Below, in pieces: positions 35,464-45,340 of a stretch of DNA of 64,000 bases; positions within the stretch are counted from its first letter, which is position 1, and every line of letters starts with the position of its first letter. A program made the position numbers and the translations under genes. The DNA lies in assembly GCA_004796425.1 (NCBI GenBank), contig QZLB01000210.1, positions 1-64,000 on the forward strand. Reading direction: 5' to 3'. The stretch comes from Desulfobulbaceae bacterium (GTDB lineage: Bacteria; Desulfobacterota; Desulfobulbia; Desulfobulbales; Desulfocapsaceae). Under the pieces are notes generated by a model. It saw only the letters and a list, made by a program, of their open reading frames with translations. It was not told where the DNA came from and did no database searches.

Positions 35464-37179
35464 TCACGACAAGGATACTACCCGATTCCTGCCCCCTTCT
35501 TTTGCCCGATATAATGCGTTATCTACCCGTTGCAAAAGGGTTTTTTCAACTTCCCCTACCTGGAACTCACTGACGCCAAAGCTACAGGTGATACGATTAT
35601 TGAGTGGAAACTGGTGTGTTTCAACCAGGATTCTGAGTTTTTCTGCCATATCCAGGGCATGGGCCAATTCAACTCCTGGAGTCAAAATCACAAATTCCTC
35701 CCCTCCCCATCGAGCAAAAAAGTCGCTCTGCCTGACATTGTCGCTGGTCAACCTGGTAAGCTCAACCAGGATCTCGTCTCCCACAAGATGCCCCTGATGA
35801 TCATTAATGATCTTGAAATGATCAATATCCAACATGATTAGAGATAATGGGGTGTCATACCGTCCGGCTCGTTTCATTTCATAATCGAGTTGCCGGTTAA
35901 AGAATGCACGATTATAGATCGCGGTCAACGCATCGGTATGAGACTGCTGCTCAAGGGTTTTATTCAACTCTTCCAACTCTTGCCGCTGCTGTTGCTCGAC
36001 TGAATGATAGCGTTTGAATATGTTTCGCAGCCCTTTGGAAAACTGATAGGCAACCAGCAGGGTGAGTGCCAATGCTGCGAGAAAAATAAGCAGGAGTTTC
36101 AGTGAGTCATCAATCAGCTGTTTTTTGATTGCTTCTTTTTTGAGCGCCAGCATTTCATCAAGTGAATCAAGATGAACCCCCCTTGCCACCACCCAGTTCC
36201 ATTGGGGATAATGTTTGAAATAGGAGAGCTTACGACCCTCCCCTGTGCCATCCATTTTCTGGTACCAATAAATGACAAATGCTTCACCAATGTCACGGAT
36301 TCCCTGCATGAATTCCTTGCGGAACGGTTTGCCGCGACTATCGAGGTGTTCATCGGAGATTTTTTTCCCCACAAGATCCGGTCGATTTTTATTCATCAAC
36401 ATGGTGGCAAACTCAGCTCCACCATCGAGATCATGCAACTGATAAATAAAGTGATAGGAATTCCCTTCATCCCGGAAACTGTTGCGAAGGTCCCGGGTGA
36501 TTCTTGTCCGGGCCAGAGATTTCAGAGCGTCATCGGAGAGCGCTGAACCGACCAACCAACCATATGGCTCAAATAGAGTGCCGTAATAAACGGTCGGTGC
36601 CCCCTCACCATTCTGTTGCGCTGCACCGGCTGGTTCAATCGTCAGATAGGTGCGTTTTTTCTCTGTCACCGCCGAAATAAAACGGCTGCTGATTATGGAA
36701 CCCTGGTTGAGAATACCACCCAGTACTGTGGCTTCTTCCAGCGGGGGAGACAGGATTACTGCACCGCTGAGGTCCATAATAAAAATCGTACCACCTTCAT
36801 CATTGCTCAAATGCGGCCTGAGACTCTCTATAATGGCCCGCTGAACAACTGACTGATCAAGTTCAGAAGCCAAACGCTTCTGCATATGCTCGACGGTTGT
36901 AATAACATTGGCAACCCGTCTCTGCATCTGGGTGCGTTGAATCTTCTCCATTGAGATACGACGCGAGTCAATCCGTTTGATGGTGGTCTCTATATCATGC
37001 TTTAGAACCTGGCGCTGCCGGTTAAAAAATTCCGTTTCGGTTTTGACCAACTCCTGGTCAAGTGTTTTGATCTGTTGGGAGATAAACAGTGCGCCAATGG
37101 AAAAAGTCAGGAGTCCGACGGCGATGACGCTATAGATAAAACTGATTTTCTGAATGTTCTGCTCGCTGAGCACCATCAT
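35464..37179 (-). CDS. Membrane diguanylate cyclase with Cache sensor domain
   Basis: A 571-residue signal protein that makes cyclic di-GMP. Start is taken at ATG 37179 (GGAG 6 bases upstream). An N-terminal helix (about 10-30), a periplasmic dCache-like region (about 45-330, with AFVIYWYQKMDGTGEGRKLSYFKHYPQWNWVVA pieces typical of Cache_2) and a second helix (about 355-375) are followed by a coiled coil and a GGDEF domain. The active site reads GGEEF and is intact; the RxxD inhibitory site RQSD lies five residues before it, so product feedback is likely. The periplasmic ligand is unknown. RecQ lies upstream on the same strand, with no evident functional link. Confidence 0.92.
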   Translation of the reverse strand: MMVLSEQNIQKISFIYSVIAVGLLTFSIGALFISQQIKTLDQELVKTETEFFNRQRQVLKHDIETTIKRIDSRRISMEKIQRTQMQRRVANVITTVEHMQKRLASELDQSVVQRAIIESLRPHLSNDEGGTIFIMDLSGAVILSPPLEEATVLGGILNQGSIISSRFISAVTEKKRTYLTIEPAGAAQQNGEGAPTVYYGTLFEPYGWLVGSALSDDALKSLARTRITRDLRNSFRDEGNSYHFIYQLHDLDGGAEFATMLMNKNRPDLVGKKISDEHLDSRGKPFRKEFMQGIRDIGEAFVIYWYQKMDGTGEGRKLSYFKHYPQWNWVVARGVHLDSLDEMLALKKEAIKKQLIDDSLKLLLIFLAALALTLLVAYQFSKGLRNIFKRYHSVEQQQRQELEELNKTLEQQSHTDALTAIYNRAFFNRQLDYEMKRAGRYDTPLSLIMLDIDHFKIINDHQGHLVGDEILVELTRLTSDNVRQSDFFARWGGEEFVILTPGVELAHALDMAEKLRILVETHQFPLNNRITCSFGVSEFQVGEVEKTLLQRVDNALYRAKEGGRNRVVSLS

Positions 37180-37267
37180 GAGTTCTCCAGGATGAAAAGG
37201 CAACGCTCCTGTTAAGCCTATCAAAAATCAGCGCTGTTTCCATGCAAACAAGCGAATGTATGAACAA

Positions 37268-39070
37268 TTATGAAAGATGGTCGAGAATTATCTCTAGTAA
37301 TTGCTCACTGTACTGCTCACTTTTTTTCTTACCGATCCCGTGAATTCTGAGAAACTCCTCGGACGAGCGTGGTTTTTTCGCTGCGATATCAACCAGGGTC
37401 CGGTCACTGAAGATAATAAAGGCGGGTACCTCAGCCTGATCGGCAAGCTCCTTGCGGACTCTTTTCAACTTCTCGTACAACTCCTGATCACCAGGCTCGA
37501 TTGTCTCCGCATTCCGGGCGGCCGTTTTGGTGAGCGTTTCGTGACGGGGAGCCGGCATCATGACCCGCTGTTCTCCCCGCAGTACCGGTCGTGCAGATTC
37601 GGTTAGGGCAAGAACTGAATAGTTGCTGATATCCTGATGGAGATAACCCTTGTGCACCAGATACCTGATAATGCTACCCCACCAGAGTTGATCACGGGAT
37701 TCACCAATCCCATAAGTTGACAGCTTATCATGTTGCAGGGAAAGGATTTTCTCTTTTTTTGAGCCTTTCAATACATCAATAACATGTCCGGTACCGAACC
37801 GTTGTCCCACCCGGTAGACACATGAAAGTGCTTTCTGGCAATCCTCGGTGACGTCAATCATCTCCGGAGGATCAAGGCAGATGTCACAATTCCCGCAATC
37901 CTTTTGAGGCCGTTCTCCAAAATAACCCAACAGCACCCGACGCCTGCACCCCAGCGACTGGGCAAAACCAATCATGGCATTCAGTTTATGGGATTCAATG
38001 CGACGCTGCTGAGGGTTGTAGGATTTATCGATCAAGCCTTTGGCAATCATTACATCCCCATAGCTGAACAACAGCAGTGCGTCTGCGGGGAGCCCATCCC
38101 GACCCGCCCGCCCCGTTTCCTGGTAGTAGCTCTCAATGTTTTTGGGTATGTCATAATGCACCACGAAGCGGATGTTTGATTTGTCGATCCCCATGCCAAA
38201 CGCCACGGTTGCCACGATAATCTGCAGATCATCCCTGAGGAACCCATCCTGTACCTGCTGTCGTTCTGAAGCGCCAAGACCGGCATGATAGGCGGCCACC
38301 CGGTAGCCCTGCTGCTCAAGAAACTCACTCACCTTTTCCACCCGCTTACGACTTAGACAATAGACAATGCCGGATTCATCTCTTTTCTCCTCAAGATAGG
38401 CCAACAACTGGCTCTGGGGTTTGTGTTTTTCCACCACCCGATATCGAATATTTTCCCGGTCATAACCGGTAATAAATTGATTGGCCTGACTCAGATCAAG
38501 TCGCTCCAGAATATCTTTGAGTGTATGCGGTTCGGCGGTCGCGGTCAAAGCGATCATCGGCACGCCCGGAAACAGGGTACGGAGTGTACCGAGTTTTCGA
38601 TACTCCGGTCTGAAGTCATGGCCCCATTGCGATATGCAATGGGATTCATCAACGGCTATCAGACTGATCTTCATAGAGGAAATGCGGTCAATAAACTCCT
38701 CGGACATCAACCGCTCAGGTGCGACATAGAGAATATCCAAATCATTATTGTGCAGATCGGCCAGCACATTTCGGGCCTCTCTACTTTTGAGCGAGGAATT
38801 GTAATACGCAGCCTGAACACCGTGCGCTTTAAGTGCATCAACCTGATCCTTCATCAACGAAATCAGAGGAGAAACCACAATACCCACCCCTTCCCGAATC
38901 AGGGATGGAATCTGGTAGCACAGTGATTTACCACCTCCAGTCGGCATCAGGACAAAGCAATCTTGACCTGCCACCAGTCGATCGATAACCTCTTCCTGAC
39001 ACGTCCGAAACATTTCAAGCCCAAAAACTTCTTTCAGGACCACTAAAGGCATATTTTCACTGTTACTCAT
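37268..39070 (-). CDS. recQ: ATP-dependent DNA helicase RecQ
   Basis: 3'-5' DNA helicase of recombination repair, 600 residues from the ATG at 39070 (a 27-base longer reading lacks support). Motifs: [15 protein letters not shown], Walker [14 protein letters not shown], motif [18 protein letters not shown] (DESH variant of DEAH), [14 protein letters not shown] (motif VI), then the RecQ zinc-binding region ([11 protein letters not shown]...CGNCDIC) and a C-terminal HRDC domain (about 520-595, [22 protein letters not shown]-type). All domains of a full-length RecQ are present. Confidence 0.96.
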   Translation of the reverse strand: MSNSENMPLVVLKEVFGLEMFRTCQEEVIDRLVAGQDCFVLMPTGGGKSLCYQIPSLIREGVGIVVSPLISLMKDQVDALKAHGVQAAYYNSSLKSREARNVLADLHNNDLDILYVAPERLMSEEFIDRISSMKISLIAVDESHCISQWGHDFRPEYRKLGTLRTLFPGVPMIALTATAEPHTLKDILERLDLSQANQFITGYDRENIRYRVVEKHKPQSQLLAYLEEKRDESGIVYCLSRKRVEKVSEFLEQQGYRVAAYHAGLGASERQQVQDGFLRDDLQIIVATVAFGMGIDKSNIRFVVHYDIPKNIESYYQETGRAGRDGLPADALLLFSYGDVMIAKGLIDKSYNPQQRRIESHKLNAMIGFAQSLGCRRRVLLGYFGERPQKDCGNCDICLDPPEMIDVTEDCQKALSCVYRVGQRFGTGHVIDVLKGSKKEKILSLQHDKLSTYGIGESRDQLWWGSIIRYLVHKGYLHQDISNYSVLALTESARPVLRGEQRVMMPAPRHETLTKTAARNAETIEPGDQELYEKLKRVRKELADQAEVPAFIIFSDRTLVDIAAKKPRSSEEFLRIHGIGKKKSEQYSEQLLEIILDHLS

Positions 39071-39268
39071 CTTATTGTCCCAACCATGACAAACCACATC
39101 TCGATCTATCTCAACCTTTTGATTTTCTATTCTAAATAGAGTACTTACAACCCTTTAATTCCGTATTCAAATCAATTATAATTTCTTGCACTATTCAACG
39201 CACATGTTAAGTACACATTTGCAGCGAAATTTATTTATCCGACCAATTACAACTGGAATATCCAAAAC

Positions 39269-40369
39269 ATGGGACTCCTCATTTTTTATGTGAGCCTGGC
39301 GCTCGGCGTATCTTTTCTTTGTTCGATCATGGAAGCCGTCCTGCTCTCCATATCTGCTTCTTATATTGCCAAAACGGAGCAGGAAAATCCGGTTCTTGGC
39401 AAAAAACTCAAGCACTATAAGCAAGACATTGATAGGCCATTGGCTGCCATACTCAGCCTCAACACCATTGCCCATACTGTTGGTGCTGCCGGTGCTGGTG
39501 CACAGGCCGCGCGTATCTTTGGTGAGGCATACATCGGGGTAATTTCTGCAGTACTGACTCTGCTGATTCTGGTGATTTCCGAAATAATTCCCAAAACACT
39601 CGGCGCTGCCTACTGGCGCCAACTCTCTTCGGTAACCGTTGTACTGTTGGGCTTGACCACCATCTCCATGTGGCCGTTGGTCAAAATGGCAGAAATGCTG
39701 ACACGGCTGATGACCCGCAAAAAGGAAAAAACCAGAGTTCATCGGGATGAGTTCATAGCTCTAGCCGAATTGGGGACCAAAGAGGGAATCTTTCATAAGT
39801 ATGAGTCGCGGGTTCTTCAGAATCTTTTCCATTTACGAGATATTCGTACCAGAGACATCATGACTCCGCGGACCGTGGTTTTTGCGCTCCCGGAATCAAG
39901 TATCGTCTCGGACGTTGTCGCCGACAACCCGCTCATCCGTTTTTCCAGAATTCCCATTTATGGCAAAGATCTAGATGATACGCGCGGTTTTGTGCTAAAA
40001 GGTGACATATTGAGCGCTGCTCAGGAAAGTCCAGAGATGAAACTCACTGATCTGAGTCGGCCTATTGTCGTGATCGAAGGAAACCTGACCCTGCATTCGA
40101 TGTTCGAGAAGATGATGCGTGAATCGATCCATATTGCCCTGGTGATTGATGAGTTTGGCGGTACCGAAGGAATCGTGACGATGGAGGATTTCATCGAAAC
40201 CTTATTGGGGCTGGAAATTGTCGATGAGGTCGACCGGGTTGAGGATATGCAGGAAACGGCCCGAAAGCAATGGCAGAAACGAGCAAAAAAAGCCGGGCTG
40301 ATTGTTGATGAGACGCTGACCTCCAAGGATCAGGAGCAACACTCAGATACGGACGAATCGGATCATTGA
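39269..40369 (+). CDS. CNNM/CorC-family membrane protein with CBS pair
   Basis: A 366-residue protein of the hemolysin C/CNNM family, linked to Mg or Co ion transport and resistance. Residues 1-155 form a DUF21 membrane domain with about four helices (SFLCSIMEAVLLSISASY; LILVISEIIPKTLGAAYW), and about 185-320 contain two CBS domains (TRDIMTPRTVVFALPE; IALVIDEFGGTEGIVTMEDFIETLLG). The acidic C-terminal transporter-associated domain of longer homologues is absent; the chain ends in a short charged tail. DEFGGTEGIVT is a strong family motif. It is convergent with htpX. Confidence 0.92.
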   Translation: MGLLIFYVSLALGVSFLCSIMEAVLLSISASYIAKTEQENPVLGKKLKHYKQDIDRPLAAILSLNTIAHTVGAAGAGAQAARIFGEAYIGVISAVLTLLILVISEIIPKTLGAAYWRQLSSVTVVLLGLTTISMWPLVKMAEMLTRLMTRKKEKTRVHRDEFIALAELGTKEGIFHKYESRVLQNLFHLRDIRTRDIMTPRTVVFALPESSIVSDVVADNPLIRFSRIPIYGKDLDDTRGFVLKGDILSAAQESPEMKLTDLSRPIVVIEGNLTLHSMFEKMMRESIHIALVIDEFGGTEGIVTMEDFIETLLGLEIVDEVDRVEDMQETARKQWQKRAKKAGLIVDETLTSKDQEQHSDTDESDH

Positions 40370-40408
40370 TCAATCTTTGAAGGACCAACAATCCCACAAA
40401 AAGATATA

Positions 40409-40449
40409 CAGGTGATATGCTCAGTACGTGCTGCCGAACATATCACCTG
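40409..40449. terminator. Hairpin between convergent genes
   Basis: An 11-bp inverted repeat, CAGGTGATATG (40409-40419) and CATATCACCTG (40439-40449), lies in the 91-bp gap between the convergent CNNM and htpX genes. Probably a bidirectional 3'-end structure; there is no T-run. Confidence 0.6.
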
Positions 40450-40460
40450 AGAAGCGCGTC

Positions 40461-41327
40461 TTATTGAAGATTCTGCAACGCCGCAATCCGATCATCAAGT
40501 GGAGGATGTGACCTGAACAGGGACGCCAGCCCACCTTCTTTGGGACGTATGCCAAAGGCGGAAACCTGATCGGGAAGATGTGACGGTTCATGATGAGATT
40601 TTAGTCGCTTGAGTGCATCAATCATCTTCTGCCTACCGGCCAGATGTGCGGCACCACTATCGGCACGGAATTCACGCTTTCTCGAGAACCACATCACGAT
40701 GAGCGAGGCAAATAGGCCAAGTACCAGTTCGAGAACAATCACCACTGCAATATAGCCGAAAAAACCAAGTCCCCCACCATCTTCATCACCGCTGAGGAAA
40801 TTATCAATGATGCCCGCCACCAGTCGCGAGAGAAAAATTACGAAGGTGTTGAGTACTCCCTGAATCAAGGCTAGCGTCACCATATCGCCATTGGCCACAT
40901 GACTGACCTCATGGGCGAGAACCCCTTCTACCTCATCTTTATTCATATTGTTCAGCAGACCGGTACTGACCGCAACCAGTGCATTATCACGTTTCATCCC
41001 GGTTGCAAAAGCGTTCATATCCGGTGCGTCATAAATGGCAACTTCAGGCATCCCGATACCGGCCATTTCTGCCTGTCTTTTCACTGTACTGAGAAGCCAT
41101 TGCTCAGCCTGGTTAGCCGGCTGCTCGATTACCCGTGCCCGGGTAGATTTTTTGGCAATCCATTTTGACAATGCCAGTGAGATAAACGACCCACCCATGC
41201 CAAAAACAGCCGCAATGATCATCAGGCCAGACATTGATCGACTGTCAACACCCAGAATTGACATCACCAAGCCAAGCAATACAAGAATCGCCAGGTTTGT
41301 TGCTAAAAACAGCAAGATACGTATCAC
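40461..41327 (-). CDS. htpX: Membrane zinc metalloprotease HtpX
   Basis: Inner-membrane M48 protease that degrades misfolded membrane proteins. The start is set at the GTG at 41327 since AAGGAGG lies 5 bases upstream and the product then begins [15 protein letters not shown] as HtpX proteins do; 288 residues. HEVSH within [12 protein letters not shown] is the zinc-binding and catalytic motif, [13 protein letters not shown] supplies the third ligand, and four hydrophobic segments are visible. The C-terminal [17 protein letters not shown] is a family hallmark. Expression in envelope stress is usual for the family, but no clear heat-shock promoter was read. Confidence 0.95.
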   Translation of the reverse strand: MIRILLFLATNLAILVLLGLVMSILGVDSRSMSGLMIIAAVFGMGGSFISLALSKWIAKKSTRARVIEQPANQAEQWLLSTVKRQAEMAGIGMPEVAIYDAPDMNAFATGMKRDNALVAVSTGLLNNMNKDEVEGVLAHEVSHVANGDMVTLALIQGVLNTFVIFLSRLVAGIIDNFLSGDEDGGGLGFFGYIAVVIVLELVLGLFASLIVMWFSRKREFRADSGAAHLAGRQKMIDALKRLKSHHEPSHLPDQVSAFGIRPKEGGLASLFRSHPPLDDRIAALQNLQ

Positions 41328-41480
41328 GACAACCTCCTTATTCAAATTAATTTATAGACGCGTCAATAGTAATCATCGGGTAGTTTCTTAGCCACAATAA
41401 TTGCACAAATGTAATGAAATTTTAACGTCTCTTCTGCAATGGGAAGGAGAAACTGGGAGCATAGCTCAAGTGCGTGGTGT

Positions 41481-42890
41481 TCAATCTTTTACTGGCTCAG
41501 TGGATTGATCACCGGGCTGATGGATGTTTCCCCTGACTGCAGAGGCAACGATACCTCCAATACAGAGGCAGCCAAAAATCCTGAAAGACCACCTGATGCT
41601 CTCGATCAATTCGGTTTGAGTCTCTGGTCCGGGCTGTCTCTCTCCCATCACCAGGGAAAAAATAAGTGTCACGATTCCCATGGAAAACATCTGGCCAAGA
41701 ACCCGCATACTCCCGGCAGTTCCAGAAGCAATCCCCAGGTATCGTTTTTCCACCGCTCCCATGATCGCATTCATGTTGGGAGAAGAAAAAAACGCAAAAC
41801 CGATGCCTAGTATCACCAGCAACAAGACGATACTGGTGATTGAGCTGTCTCTGTCCAAAAAACCAAGAGCAAAGAGTACCAGGCAGGTTGCTGCCATCCC
41901 AATACTGGCTATGATACGCGGTTCGCTCTTATCGGACATTTTTCCCGCCAGGGGTGAGAAGGCGGCCATCATGAGTGGCTGAGCAATCAGGATCAATCCG
42001 GTAGTTCGGGGATCCAGCCCTTTAATGTATTGCAGATAAAGACTCATCAGAAACATCAGCCCAAAGGTTGCGCTGTAATGTATCAGCGCTGCACTACTTG
42101 AAAGCGCAAAAAGTTTATTCTCAAAAAGCAAACCGATCTGAAAGAGCGGATATTTCACCCGGTTCTGCCTGATGCCGAAAAAGACCAGACCGCTGATACC
42201 CAGGATCAGCATGATGGAACCACTGAATTGGGGTAGAATCGAAAAACCATAGATCAGGAAAATCAAAGAGGGGATATAGAGCAGTGCGCTCAGGTAGTCA
42301 TAGCGTTCACCAGCCGCATCCGCCCATTCTCCTTTCAGGAAGCGCAACATAATGGTCAGGGGAATCAAACCAAGCAGTGCCACTGTTACAAAAAGCATCC
42401 GCCACCCGAACTGATGGGTAATTATCCCCCCGACAAACGGTCCGGTTGACAACCCGATATATACCGCTGAAACTGCAATTCCGATAACACTGCCGCGTTT
42501 GTTGGGAGGGAATACCGAAGTTAGAATTGCCATGCCGGTCCCGAAAACCATGCCACCACCGATTCCTTGTATGGCCCGTAAACCGATCAGGCTCGCCGGA
42601 CTCCAGGAAAAAGCTGACAGCAATGCCGAGATCGCCAGGATGGTAAAACCCAAACCAAGGATTTTTTTTCGACCGGTAATATCTGCCAGCCTGCCCATTG
42701 GGATCAGCGTCGCACCCGCGGCAAGCAGGTATGAGGTTGCCACCCAGCTCAGGGTAACACTATCCATGCCCTGATCACGAAATGTGGACTGAATCGCCGG
42801 CATGGCAACATTCACTGCTGAAATCATAAACGGGGTGATAAAGGAACTGATGACTGAAACACTCAGTGCGGCACGTTGGATACTATTCAT
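41481..42890 (-). CDS. MFS multidrug transporter, DHA2 (EmrB/QacA) type
   Basis: A proton-driven efflux carrier with about 14 hydrophobic helices in 469 residues. ATG at 42890 is preferred to a TTG 36 bases upstream. Motif A is GRLADITGRKKIL after helix 2; motif C-like glycines and prolines follow (GIAVSAVYIGLSTGPFVGGIITHQFGWR), typical of drug:H+ antiporters of the 14-helix group. Substrates unknown. The gene is alone, with htpX upstream in the same direction but 154 bases of separation from it. Confidence 0.88.
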   Translation of the reverse strand: MNSIQRAALSVSVISSFITPFMISAVNVAMPAIQSTFRDQGMDSVTLSWVATSYLLAAGATLIPMGRLADITGRKKILGLGFTILAISALLSAFSWSPASLIGLRAIQGIGGGMVFGTGMAILTSVFPPNKRGSVIGIAVSAVYIGLSTGPFVGGIITHQFGWRMLFVTVALLGLIPLTIMLRFLKGEWADAAGERYDYLSALLYIPSLIFLIYGFSILPQFSGSIMLILGISGLVFFGIRQNRVKYPLFQIGLLFENKLFALSSSAALIHYSATFGLMFLMSLYLQYIKGLDPRTTGLILIAQPLMMAAFSPLAGKMSDKSEPRIIASIGMAATCLVLFALGFLDRDSSITSIVLLLVILGIGFAFFSSPNMNAIMGAVEKRYLGIASGTAGSMRVLGQMFSMGIVTLIFSLVMGERQPGPETQTELIESIRWSFRIFGCLCIGGIVASAVRGNIHQPGDQSTEPVKD

Positions 42891-43048
42891 ATTTCCGTTG
42901 ATCTCTTGACCTTTATTATTTATCAACTAAACTCAACTTCTTTCGTGGGGAGTTTCTAGAAGAATATCTGAATTTAAACTGCATTAATACTATTTTTCCA
43001 CCAATTTCCTGCACCAACCATCAGATTCAAAACACATGAGGTAGTTTC

Positions 43049-43588
43049 ATGGCTCGTTGGATACGATATGACGATAAAATTGTTCACCACACCCCCATTG
43101 GCGATATTCGCTCCGGTGCTTTACATTCCGAGCGAAGTGGCCAGACCAAAACCTTTTACTCCTTCGATTTCCCCGACTGGGTGAATATCGTCGCCCTCAC
43201 TCCGGATTCACAGATTGTCCTGATAAAACAGTTTCGGTATGGAACAGCCCAAGAAGAGTTGGAGATTCCCGGTGGTGCCATAAACCCTGGTGAGTCTCCG
43301 GTTGCAGCGGGCTGTCGGGAACTGCGTGAAGAAACAGGCTATGTCGGCACCAATGCACAATTAATCGGCAGTGTCTGTCCGAACCCGGCAATTCAGTCCA
43401 ACCTCTGCCACACCGTTCTGGTCACTGATGTAGAAAAGACCAGCGATCTGGAGCTGGATGAAATGGAGGATATTGATTGTCTCACGGTTTCCGAGCAGAG
43501 CCTCTGGAACATGATCCACCAGAACCAGATCCAACATGGGCTGGTACTCAATGCACTATTCTTTTATTTCAATTTCCTTAACCGCTGA
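43049..43588 (+). CDS. Nudix hydrolase, ADP-ribose pyrophosphatase-like
   Basis: A 179-residue Nudix protein that likely splits ADP-ribose or a similar nucleotide sugar. The Nudix box is exact: GGAINPGESPVAAGCRELRE followed by ETGY (GX5EX7REUXEEXGU), and IVLIKQFRYGTAQEELEIPGG is the ADP-ribose-pyrophosphatase-like strand before it. PNPAIQSNLCHTVLV after the box fits the family. AGGTAG lies 8 bases before the ATG. It ends 12 bases from the convergent quinone oxidoreductase, with a small CCACGAT/ATCGTGG hairpin at 43591-43619 between and into the stop. Confidence 0.9.
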   Translation: MARWIRYDDKIVHHTPIGDIRSGALHSERSGQTKTFYSFDFPDWVNIVALTPDSQIVLIKQFRYGTAQEELEIPGGAINPGESPVAAGCRELREETGYVGTNAQLIGSVCPNPAIQSNLCHTVLVTDVEKTSDLELDEMEDIDCLTVSEQSLWNMIHQNQIQHGLVLNALFFYFNFLNR

Positions 43589-43599
43589 ACCCACGATGA

Positions 43600-44577
43600 T
43601 TATGGGATCAGGATCGTGGAGCCCGTGGTCACTCTATTCTCCAGATCTTGATGGGCCCGGGCAGCGTCTTTGAGTTGGTACTCCTGCATTGGTTTGATCT
43701 TGACCGCACCTGAGACAACCACCTCAAATAAATCCCGTGCATGGACCAACAGATCTTCCCTTTTGGCGGTATAGTTCATCAAACTTGGCCGGGTCAGGAA
43801 TAATGAGCCTTTTGCTGCAAGAAGCCCGATATCAAACGGCTGAACCGAGCCTGATGATTGCCCAAAACTGACCATGGTACCCATGGGTGCCAGGCAGTCC
43901 AGTGATTTCATAAACGTTGTCTGCCCAACCGAATCATAGACGACATCAACGCCCCGTCCTCGGGTAAATTTCTCTACTGCACGCTCGAAATCCTCCTCCT
44001 GGTAAAGGACCGTATGGGTGCAGCCATGCGCTTTCGCCAGATCAGCTTTATCGAGAGAGCCAACCGTACCGATGGTGAGCGCGCCAAGATGTTTTGCCCA
44101 TTGACAGAGTATTAACCCGACCCCACCTGAAGCGGCGTGAATCAAAAGAATATCTCCTGGCTGCACGTCAAAGCAGCCTTTCAAAAGATAGCGGGCCGTC
44201 ATCCCCTGAAGCATCATTGCCGCCCCATCCTGAAAAGAAATCTCATCGGGAAGCAGCACCAGTCGATCCGCGGGAATACAGCGTACCTCTGCATATGCTC
44301 CTGGGGGGACCCCTGCGTAAGCGACTCGATCTCCCGGACTGAACTCGGTAACCCCTGCACCGACTTCCTCCACCACCCCTGCACCTTCTAGTCCCGGTAT
44401 TGCAGGGAGTGAAGGAAGCGGGTAAAGTCCCGTCCGATGATAAACATCAATAAAATTGAGTCCAATTGCCATCTGTTTAATCAGTACCTCACCGCTCTCC
44501 GGTGATCCAGATTCAAACGGAACCCACTTGAGGACCTCTGGTCCACCATGCTGATCCAGCATAATCGCATTTGTCAT
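43600..44577 (-). CDS. qor: NADPH:quinone oxidoreductase, zinc-free MDR family
   Basis: A 325-residue medium-chain dehydrogenase/reductase. AAGGAG lies 8 bases before the ATG at 44577. The protein has the GroES-like N-domain (IGLNFIDVYHRTGLYP; IPGLEGAGVVEEVGAG) and a Rossmann part with HAASGGVGLILCQWAK (nucleotide-binding) and YDSVGQTTFMKSLDCL. No zinc ligands are seen, which is the QOR subgroup. It would reduce quinones or alpha,beta-unsaturated carbonyls with NADPH, perhaps protecting the cell from electrophiles. Confidence 0.92.
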   Translation of the reverse strand: MTNAIMLDQHGGPEVLKWVPFESGSPESGEVLIKQMAIGLNFIDVYHRTGLYPLPSLPAIPGLEGAGVVEEVGAGVTEFSPGDRVAYAGVPPGAYAEVRCIPADRLVLLPDEISFQDGAAMMLQGMTARYLLKGCFDVQPGDILLIHAASGGVGLILCQWAKHLGALTIGTVGSLDKADLAKAHGCTHTVLYQEEDFERAVEKFTRGRGVDVVYDSVGQTTFMKSLDCLAPMGTMVSFGQSSGSVQPFDIGLLAAKGSLFLTRPSLMNYTAKREDLLVHARDLFEVVVSGAVKIKPMQEYQLKDAARAHQDLENRVTTGSTILIP

Positions 44578-44690
44578 GGTCAAAACTCCTTCCTTTGCTC
44601 GTACATGCTCTTATTTTCCCCTTCTCTATCTAGCAATCTCTTCGAGTAAGCTCAAGCAATTCATGCCGACGATTATAATAATCACCAACC

Positions 44691-44721
44691 ATTCAAATCA
44701 AACTTGCGTATGTGTTTGAAT
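44691..44721. promoter_or_regulatory. Operator-like inverted repeat before flavin reductase gene
   Basis: ATTCAAA (44691-44697) and TTTGAAT (44715-44721), with CAAAC/GTTTG pairing inside, form an imperfect palindrome about 60 bases before the flavin reductase start. It might be a repressor site; no regulator is adjacent. Confidence 0.3.
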
Positions 44722-44783
44722 TTAGGTAGCCTCCGTCAGTCAGATTTTACATGCACCTCAGGTCATTAAATGGAGGCTCAATA

Positions 44784-45281
44784 ATGGAACGCAAGAGTTA
44801 TCTTCAGGATGCAGAATCGGTGATGAACCAGATCACCCAAGGAGCACTGCTGACAGTAAAAGCAGACGACCAGATTAACACCATGACCATCGGCTGGGCG
44901 ACCATCGGTTTTGTCTGGAAAAAGGAAATCTTTATGGTTGCCGTCAGAGATTCCCGACATACCTTCGCCTTGATGGAAGCAGCCGCTGATTTCACCGTCT
45001 CTATCCCGCTGGATAAACGATATCGGGATATTACTGCGTTTTGCGGTACGAAATCCGGCCGTGATTTTGATAAGTTCAAGGAATGCAACCTGGCGATCAA
45101 AGATGCAATCCACACACAATCACCGATTGTTGAGCTCAGCGGAACCCATTATGAATGCCGTATCATTTTCAAATCGCCGATTGATCCAGCCCTGCTTGAC
45201 CCTCAACTTGAGAAGCTGTACCCGGAGAAAGATTATCACACCCTTTACTTCGGCGAAATTTTAGACTGTTACAACTTGTAA
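44784..45281 (+). CDS. Flavin reductase-family (FMN-binding split barrel) protein
   Basis: A 165-residue protein with the flavin-reductase split-barrel fold: MTIGWATIGFVWKKEIFMVAVR (FMN-binding strands), SRHTFALMEAAADFTVSIP and FCGTKSGRDFDKF are the family landmarks. ATG at 44784 has GGAGG 7 bases upstream. Such proteins bind FMN and often act as small oxidoreductases in anaerobes. The next gene on the strand, an ABC importer binding protein, starts 60 bases later, so the four genes may form one unit. Confidence 0.88.
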   Translation: MERKSYLQDAESVMNQITQGALLTVKADDQINTMTIGWATIGFVWKKEIFMVAVRDSRHTFALMEAAADFTVSIPLDKRYRDITAFCGTKSGRDFDKFKECNLAIKDAIHTQSPIVELSGTHYECRIIFKSPIDPALLDPQLEKLYPEKDYHTLYFGEILDCYNL

Positions 45282-45340
45282 GTCACATACCGTTCAGGCA
45301 CATTATGACAACTAACAAATTTTCCTTCAATGGGGGAACC

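Noticed and set aside
35329-35514. Small rightward ORF running into the 3' end of the diguanylate cyclase gene
   Set aside because: No ribosome site, low-complexity protein and overlap with a secure gene.
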